NCBI GenBank assembly: GCA_018398575.1
Contig: JAGTXZ010000002.1
Coordinates: 2,358,501-2,422,500, forward strand
Reading direction: 5' to 3'
Source: Ampelomyces quisqualis
Lineage: Eukaryota; Ascomycota; Dothideomycetes; Pleosporales; Phaeosphaeriaceae
Length of the DNA: 64,000 bases
Shown here: positions 56,001-64,000 of the stretch, piece after piece
How positions within the stretch are numbered: position 1 is the first letter of the stretch
Layout of the letters: every line of letters starts with the position of its first letter
The notes under the pieces: generated by a model
The model's input: the letters and a program-made list of their open reading frames with translations, nothing else
Databases searched by the model: none
What the model was told of the DNA's origin: nothing
Translations under genes and position numbers: made by a program

Positions 56001-58240
56001 TCTTGTTTTTGTAGTAGCTTTACTAGCTTTCTGTAAAATTAACTCTCTTCTTTTAACGCATCTGTAGAGTTTATAGCTATGCTAGAAGGCACTGCTTTTC
56101 TCCCTCTCCTACAAAAAAGAGGCCTTTTCTCTTTTCTTAATTTTTCTAATTAACTAACGCTCTGTTACTACTGTTTGTTGTTTTTCTCTTACCTAACTAG
56201 CGCGTTGTTAGGCGCGTTGTTTTTACTGCGTATTACCTAGGCTTTTATTAAATCTTTTACTTTACTTTTACTTTTGTACTTCTACACTCTCTTTTTAAGC
56301 CTGTTAACTACCTTACTTAGTATAGATTTCTACGCTACTACTTAACATTGCCTGCTTATTTGTTTCTTACTACGCCTAACGCTACTTCTGCCTGCTCTTT
56401 AATCTTCTTATAGGTAATAGCCTAGTCCTAAGAGCAGCCTATAGCACTCTTTTACTTCTCTTCTATCTAGTAAGGCTGCTAAGGCTTTAGCTGTAGTATA
56501 TAGGCTGTTGCTTAAGCTACTACTGTTTAGAAAGCTATCTGCTAAGCCTAAGGTTGCTAAGAGAATTTTGCTAGCTCTTTAAACTCTCCTAACAACTTCT
56601 TTACTGCCCCTGCCTAACGCTACTGCTCTAGCTATAATTAATAAGCTTCTTTAGCAGCTTAAACACGTGTTGCTCTAAAATTCTTACCTACGTAGTTCTA
56701 TTCTACGTCTATTATACTTGCCTATTACTGTTGCTTTAGAGTCTAGTAATAAGTTCTATAATGCAGCATAGTTAATCTCTAAAGATTTGCCTAGTTTCTC
56801 TAATAATAGCCTAGGCTTTCTTAATAGCAATTTAGGCTTCTCTAACAATAACCTAGGCTTTTCTAAGTTGTCTATTAAAGTTCTAACAACTCTCTAGGCT
56901 TATAGTAAGCTAGCTAAGACTTAGAGTATAGGTAATAGCAAGCTTTAAGCTTAGATTGCTTAGCATTGCACGCTAACTCTAATAGCTTCTTTGCCTACCT
57001 CTTAGTCTGTTGCTTAGATATCTTCTGCAAAGCTAATCTTCTCTAGTTATTATAGTAATAAGACTTTTAAGTTATATATCTATAAGAAGGTTACTTTCTC
57101 TTATAATGCTATCTATAACTAGCGTAAGTAGTATTTAAATAACTTATTAGCTGTTTTAGCTAATTTATTTGTAGTTATAGTAATATTGTCTAGCTAAATA
57201 ACTATTAAGGTTATTACTTAGCTCTAGCATATACTTTTTAAGGTTAAAACTAATAGAGAAAGCCTTTTTCTACTGCTTGTTAACTGCGCCCTGTCTTCTA
57301 AGCTTATAGAAGAAAGTAGATATATACTAGCTTTTTAGTTTAACTCCTTTAATATAAAGACTAATAGAATTTTAGTTAAGAATTACTTTTACTTAAGTAT
57401 AGGCTGCAACTTTTTTAAAGACAACCTAGCTACACTTATTCTATATTATAGTTAGTCTACCTATATATATCTAGACTTAAGCTAGTATAACATTTAGCCT
57501 TGTAGCTACTGCGCAAAGAGTAATTATAAATACGCTTTTAGCAAGTGTTATAGTGTTGTCTATAATAGTAAGCAGCTGCTCTATAGTGCTTACACTAACT
57601 GCTTTTATAATATAAGCTTTTAGGCTTGTTCTTACATAGGTAAGTTACTAACTCTTGTTTAGAAATACTTTTCTTTAGAAACTTCTTTTAGAATTACGCT
57701 AACATTGTAGTAGCTTAGGTAATTTAAAGCAATCTGTTAATTAAAATAGCCTTAACGCTTATAACATCCTGCTAACGCTGCCTATTTCTACTGCATAAGG
57801 TGTTAGAGAATGTACGTCTTGTTTTTAGTTTTTTGTTTTTACCTGCTAGGCTACTGTAAGGTTTAATTAGAGTTTGTTTGTTTAGAGTAGGCTGCTGCGC
57901 AATACAGCTAATAACAAGAGCTATTATAGTAGAGGGTTTTGCTTAACTAAAGAGCTGCTAGAGCTTTCTAATAATAGCAACTTTAATTTTAATCCTAGTT
58001 AGGCTGTTAAACTAGATTCTAAATCTAGGTCTAAAGATAAGGCTAGCAAGTCTATAGATACTATTACCAAGAATAATATTAATAATAGAGATAAGATAGA
58101 GGTTAACGTTAATGTACCTGTTAATGCTAGTAATAATACTACTACTTCTTCTAAAGCTTTAGTATATTTAAAAGTTTAGGCTTACATACCTTATAGCGTA
58201 GCGCTAATATAGCTTCTAAATAGCAAATATATAGGCTTGT
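56001..58240 (+). pseudogene. Degenerate Cys/Ser-rich coding relic 2, related to relic 1
   Basis: Second plus-strand relic with the same order: a hydrophobic start, a cysteine cluster near 57497-57640 (PCSYCAKSNYKYAFSKC ... YTNCFYN ... ACSYI) and a Ser/Asn/Lys-rich tail near 57940-58160. The parallel layout with relic 1 suggests duplicated genes or two copies of one element. Family not recognised; no reverse transcriptase or transposase motif seen. Confidence 0.45.
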
Positions 58241-61200
58241 TTTAATAGTGTTACTTTTAATAGCTAGTAGAATTATTGTAAACTGCGTCTGTTGTGTACT
58301 TTTCTTTACTATCTATTTTTGTTCTTATAAATGCTTTAAAGCTATTCTAACAACTTTATATTTAGATCTGTTAAAGTTTAGGTTTTTAACAATGCATACT
58401 CTAACAGCTCTTTGGCGCGTCTCTGCTAATTGTTTTAAATTAAATTTTTTATCCTTATCTACCTTAGTAGCGTTTTTAAGCCTCTTAGAACACTAGTATA
58501 CTACTAATTCTCTTACTAGTTATAAGATGTCCTGCCTATAGCTAGAAAGCGCCTAGTCTTTAGTCTTGTTAGTAGATAGGCTCTAGTTAATAAGCTTTAG
58601 GTCTACTTTAGTGCGCTAATAGAACTTCTTTAACCTATTGCCTAGCGTGTAGCTTTAAAACAGTGCTCTATTAAGCTCCTTAAAGTTATACTACCTTATC
58701 TCTCTAACCTTATATATTCTAAATAGCCTCTGCTATTTTAGAAGGAACTTGCTAAGCACTAATTAGTTGTTGTTGTAGTAGAAATCCCTAAGCAAAACTA
58801 AGTCGCTAACCTTTAGTTTGTCTACTCTAGTAACTCTGTTCTGATTAAAGTAGTTCTTGTTATTGTTTCTTAGTTAGACTATTCTAGTAATAGACTCTTG
58901 CAATCTAATATTTTTCTTTTTAAATTAATAAGCTCTTATAGCTAAGAGCAAAGTAGTATTAGTTACTTCTTTTTAGAGTAAAGTCTGCTAGGTTAGTATA
59001 CACAATTTAATAGGCAGTACGTGCTTACAACTATATGTAAAAAACACTAGAGTGTTTCTAGTTACACGCTTAACACTAGTCTACTTAGCCTACAGAACGC
59101 AGTCTAAGTAGTTAACCTATATCCTACTAAGCTTCTTTAAGGCATCTACTATTAGCGCGTGTCCTTATTTAATTAAGCCTTAACCCTGTCGATAATAGGC
59201 GCTAGCTACTACTCTATAGATTCTAAATTACTGTTGCAAGTTAATTAGTAAATGCTTGTTTTTAGAGCTTCTACTAACTAAAATTTTAAGTAGTAAGCCT
59301 TATTAGCAGAAGATTTTTTGTTCTAGAAACTTAATAACAGATGCTAAATCTGCGTTTAATAGGGCTTTAGCTTTAGCCTACTGCGTTATAGTGCATTAGG
59401 CTACTATAAGAAACTTCTTACCTCTAGCAGAAGGCATGTAGACTACGTCTATAGATATCTAGATAAAGGGCATTGTTAGAGAGGTTATTAGCTAGAGTTC
59501 TTCTTAAACTATTGCTAAGGCGTGTACTTAATACTCTAAGTATAACTTAATGTAGAACTTAATATTCTTATATTATCTTTCTTAATAATAACGCGCCTAC
59601 ACCTTACGCTATATGCCTTTCTTCTTCTAGTAGCCTAATTTATTGTGTATAGCTTTAATAATAGCTAAACGTTTATTAAGTTTATCTATAATTTGCTGCA
59701 GCAGGTGCTTTCTAGTTAGTATTAAGAACAAGTGCCTCTTTCTTACTATTAATTTAAGTGCTCTTCTTATAAACTTTTTTATTTTAGCTCTTAAAAGACT
59801 ATTAGGCTAAAGGTAGAATAGAATCTAACAAGCCTAAGCCTAAGACTCTTTGCTATAGGCTTTATCTAGCAGGGTTTCTTTAAAACTAACATTAGCCTTA
59901 CACACTCTATAACATAGATTACATGCGCGCAGCTATAGGGCAATAGTAAGCTATACTAAATTTAAATAAGCGTTAATAAAATTCTTAATATCCTTTTCTA
60001 GCTCTTTAGGTAGCTTCTATTTTAGCTCTTTAGGTCTTTGTAAAAGAGCGTTAGCTACTACGTTTTTCTTGCCTTTAATATAGACTATATTAAATTTCTA
60101 TATATTAAGAAGTGCTAGCTACTACATAATAAGAGCTCTTAGCAAGTTAGTTGCACTTTACTAAAGCTGTGCAACTAGCGTCTTTGCGTCTGTTTCTATA
60201 ATAAACTCTACTCTATACAGGTAAGTCTAAAACTTCTTTAGCGCTAGAAGTAAGGCTTTGTATTTATATTTTCCTAAGTCCTAATTTTATTTAGATTTAA
60301 ACTAAACTTTACTTTTGTACTAGATAGGGTGCTAACAACTCTTTAGATCTAGCTGCATAAGAACTGCGTCCTAACCCTTTTTGCTACTATTAATAGAAAT
60401 AATAATTTAAAGTAATAGCTTATTATAAGAAATAGAGACAAGTGCTAGCGTAGAGTATAGCGCGTGTTTTAATTTGTCTATTACGCTCTATTGTTCTAAA
60501 GACTACTTAAAGAGCGCGTTCTTGCGTAGTAGGCAGAATAGTAGCTCTAAAATAATAGCAAAATACTTTATCTATACTCTGTAATACACGTATATACTAG
60601 TAAACATTTAGACGTCCTTTTAGTCTCTACAGAGTAGCTAAAAGAGTATTTTGTTAATTTTCTTATAGTTAGAATAGTAGCTAGTAGCGTTAATACAATA
60701 ACCTACTACAACTATAAACGTGTAACAGAAGTCTAATTTGTAGCCTAATATTATAGCTTCTGCACGCGTAATGTCTACTAATATAGCGTCTATATTACAA
60801 AAGTGTTCTGTAACGTATTTTCTAATACCTAGTTTAATCTCTATTCTGTTGTAGTAGAACTTTAGTCCTTTAATGCAAACGTTATCTAGGTAAAGCCTAC
60901 AGCGTTCTAGAATATAATTTTAGCATATCTTAGTTATAACGCGTATAAATTTAGTAACTAAATTTATTGTACCTATAGGCAGCATACACTAGTATACTAG
61001 TCTAATAGTTGTATAAAATGCTATTACGTCTTAGAAGTTCTTGTGCAGCTCTACTTAGTTGTATCCTAAGAAGAAGTTAAGCAAGCTTATAATTACGCAA
61101 CTAGTAAAATCTTCTACAAATTTATCTAAATTAGGTAGTAGGTTTGCGTTGCAAATTGTAACTTTGTTAATCTTTTATGCGTTATTAATAAGTTAATACC

Positions 61201-64000
61201 CTTTGTCTTTCTTAGCTACTAGAAACTATAGGTTTTAGTACTAGCTTCTGCACAGTTTAAGAGCCTCTTAGTTAATACGTTCTTATACTATTTTAACTAC
61301 TACTTCTCTAAGTTTTTAGAGAATAGGAAACTAATTAGCTTGCTATGCCTTATAAAGAATAGTGTTAATTTTAATTAGAAGTACTACCTTATAGCTAACT
61401 TATTCTATTTTGCTACGGTCTTAGGCTAGGGCAGCTTCTTGTTAGTATAGTAGCTCCTCTAGCATAGCTTGTTCTTATAGAAGTAAGTCTAGAGAGATCT
61501 TTATCTTTAACAAGTGTTTAGGCGTAAGCCTTATACCTCTAAAGAACTTTGCATATTATAGCTTAAAGTAGCTTAAGAATAGAGCGTTTTTCTTATTTAG
61601 TACTGGTTAAATACGCGCACGCTCTTTCTAATTTTTATACCTACTAATATCTCTTAAGGCCTGTCTTAAGTTATCTACTAGCTAGACCTTTTAAGCTTTT
61701 TACTTGTGCAAAGTACTAACATTAAAGAAGATGTTGTTTAATTGTAGATTAGTTATGCGCTTTAGCTAAATTGTTATTACTTTAATAAGTAACCTTTTCT
61801 TACTAGTTGTTTTACTAAGCTCTTGCTCCTAGAAGCTCTTAGCACTAATATTAATTCTAAGACTTTAAGAAAGCTGCCTTACAACACTTACTATAATATT
61901 TTAAGAGTAGTAGCCTACGCTATTGCTAACAAGCATATACATTCTATTGCTATTACTAATAATAATAGATCTGTTAGGCCCTGCGCCTATAGTGCCTACA
62001 CCTAGCTACTAGAAGAACTATGTTTCTAAGAAAATAATTAGTAATAAAGATTTCTATTAGAGCTACTCTGTTACTAACTTTATTACTAGCTAATTATTGC
62101 TTAGAGTATTAGAGTCTATTTAAAGCTGTGTTAAGTTTATTTAATAGTTCTAGTTTAGCTGTGCAACAGGTTTAGATAGAAGTAAAATACTAGCAATTAC
62201 ACTCCTCTAACGTTTCCTATAAGAGGCCTAGAGTAGAGTCTTAGCGCGTTAATCTAATTGCTCCTTATGTACACAAATCTTGTACTATGTTTACTATCCT
62301 TGCTAAAGATTTAGTAGTAGGTTAGCCTATTAGTAGTATACTTAATTCTAGCTTAAGCGTCTGTTAGAAAAGAATTGCCTAGAATAATTAGGTTTGTGCA
62401 CTTCTTAAAGATAAAGAAGCTAGTGTAGATTTTAATGCTCCTAATAGTAATAGGTACTTCTTATACAATACCTAAGAACTCTTTAGTTAAACTGTTTACT
62501 ACTACTATTTTTGCAGTTCTTATACTCTTTAGCAGAGACGTAATTAGAAGCATAGCTTATTCTACTGTTTCTCTTTTTATAGTGTTAAGCTCTGCGCTAG
62601 AGTTAATAAGGCTAAGGAACTAGGTTCTCTTAATGTTAATAGGTACTTTTAGGCACTCTCTCCTAAGGTGCTCTACGCCTAAGGCTTAATTATACTCTCT
62701 CTAATAGTAAGTAGGCTTGTAGAAGTTCTTGTTAGCAGCAAGCTTAAGGCCTAGTTCTTTATTACGTTAGATGTGCCTTTTAATCTAGCTAATCTCTAGG
62801 TCTAACTAGTGTTTAGTATTAATACTAAAGCACTTACTTACTTTTCTGTTTACTGCCTTAACTAGTACGTAGTCTAGAAGTAAGCTCTAGGTTAGTAAGT
62901 TAACACTAGCTCTTATAGTAGGTTAGTCTCTATCTAAGTCTTTGTTAGCGCTTTTAACTGTTATATAGCGTGTTAGAGTAACTAAAAGGTTCTTAAACTT
63001 AGCTAGCGTATAGCTTACTTAGAACAGTTTCTTCTTAACCTCTAGCATGTTGCTAATAACAGTCTTAAGCAGTAATAGAACTAGGGTGTTAAGGATACGC
63101 TAGATAACTAATTAGGTGTTAGCTTTAAACTTCTAGACTAGCTGCTGCTTCTTTAGGTACTTCTTCTTTTACTCTACTACATAGGTAGGCTTTAACAGCC
63201 CTTTAGTTAGTTAGGCAACATCTTCTATTTCTATATCTTCTAATCTATTATTACTTGCAAATTAAACTAGTAGTCTTAGCCTAGCTTCTTACTTATAAAG
63301 TAGCTGTTATTTCTGTCTCTGTAACCTTTTAAGTGCAGGATCCTATTAACTAGTTTCTAAGGTTAGTTTCTAAACCTAAACCTAACTATATACAGGCTAA
63401 CTGTTACTACGCTTTGCTTAGTTTTAGCTAATAACTACAGCTAATACTAAGCTGCTGTTAGCAAGAAGTTCTTTAGATTTAGTTATAAAGCAGTCTAATA
63501 TGTCCTAATACTTGTTATAGTTTACTTCTAATAACGCTCTTAAGGTGTTAGGTACTAACTGTATAGAGACTGCGTTGTTCTTAATAGAAATAGAAGAACT
63601 AGGTCTATCTATAAATTTAGATTTAACCTTTAGAAGGTTAATATTACGTTTTAGAAAGCGCTTCTTAATCTTAGCTAAAATAGTCTTAGCCTATTGTGCG
63701 TTGCTAAGGCTAGTAACTCTGCCCTATAAATTGTTAGGCGTCCTCTATTAGAGTATGTTGCGTTTGTTAAGAAAGCACTAGCTGTTAGTAATAAAGCCTT
63801 TTAGTGTTAGGCAGTTCTGCTTCAAATGCCTAGTCTTATTACAAACTTAACAGTTTATTCTAAAGCTACTTAGTAGTCTTCTGCTAAGACGTTTCTACTA
63901 GTAACTCTAATTGTTGTTTAAGTAGCTATAGTTCTAGCTGTTACGCTAATAGTTGTTGTTTCTCTATACTTACTACTATTGCCTGTAGTTCTAATAGCTC
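58241..64000 (-). mobile_element. Second, different Ty3/gypsy-type element on the minus strand (partial)
   Basis: Minus-strand relics in gag-to-integrase order from right to left: a CCHC zinc knuckle at 63811-63852 (C-x2-C-x4-H-x4-C with one Gln-to-stop), reverse transcriptase about 60620-61560 (VELHKNF, LPIGTINLVTKFIRVITKIC, LYLDNVCIKG where the catalytic LDD has become LDN, GIRKYVTEHFCNIDAIL, AIILGYK), RNase H roughly 60180-60500, integrase about 58750-59700 (DISIDVVYMPSARGKKFLIVA; YYNNN; KVSDLVLLRDF). The motifs differ from copies A/B, so this is another lineage. The element continues beyond the window, and I could not find its LTRs. Confidence 0.75.
63811..63852 (-). other. CCHC zinc-knuckle relic of the minus-strand element
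   Basis: Reads C-stop-VCNKTRHLKQNC on the minus strand, canonical C-x2-C-x4-H-x4-C spacing with one stop in place of a Gln. Places the Gag protein of this element at the right edge of the window. Confidence 0.7.

Noticed and set aside
58248..58496. 82-codon plus-strand frame
   Set aside because: Antisense to the 3' end of the minus-strand element; hydrophobic by AT-richness only.
39800..64000. CRISPR array, bacterial operon or phage explanation for the repeats
   Set aside because: Repeats are long LTR-type with target duplication and RT/integrase relics in a genome with spliced nuclear genes.

Overview
The window is nuclear DNA of a filamentous ascomycete (Pezizomycotina; the GC-balanced gene block next to an AT-rich, RIP-mutated block suggests Dothideomycetes, but that class is inference). 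Genes carry 47-95 nt GT-AG introns with CTAAC/CTGAC-like branch sites, and the products include fungal-specific proteins (Mph1, RCR-type membrane protein, Snt2, Env7-like kinase).

Bases 1-39,800 are a gene block of housekeeping genes. In order: an Osm1-type fumarate reductase with a C-terminal cytochrome b5 domain (+); a Cdc1/PGAP5-like ER metallophosphoesterase (+); a 19-bp minisatellite; alanyl-tRNA synthetase with two in-frame starts, the upstream one adding a mitochondrial-type presequence (-); a small conserved unknown protein (+); an RCR-type Congo-red-resistance membrane protein (-); the large BAH/PHD/SANT chromatin protein Snt2 (-); a GPI-anchored eight-cysteine cell-surface protein (-); the FANCM-type helicase Mph1 (+); a dead rhodanese/Cdc25-like gene (-) broken by two short insertions; the ER oxidase Ero1 ending in RDEL (+); relics of a Zn2Cys6 transcription factor and of a membrane protein; a DUF2235 hydrolase (+); an intron-containing tRNA-Ala(UGC) (-); an Env7/STK16-family kinase (+); and an amino-acid permease whose exon 2/3 junction does not join in frame (-).

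From about 39,800 to the end the sequence turns AT-rich, full of TAA/TAG stops, and holds only dead repeats. I read it as: a tRNA-like relic at the boundary; a 3'-truncated Ty3/gypsy chromovirus (A, 40,514-~46,700); a complete second copy of the same family (B, 47,694-54,676) with 279-bp LTRs and a GCTTG target duplication, inserted into an older element; degenerate Ser- and Cys-rich coding relics of that older element (54.7-58.2 kb); and a different Ty3-type element on the minus strand (58.5 kb to beyond the end). A and B carry a Lys-rich reading frame antisense to and downstream of pol. Almost all A/B and LTR/LTR differences I compared are transitions, as expected from repeat-induced point mutation.

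The functional genes are unrelated housekeeping units, not a cluster. The most unusual signals are the GTA+C(G/A)GAGTA micro-insertions, the antisense gene in the chromovirus, the dual-start AlaRS, and the unorthodox tRNA-Ala.
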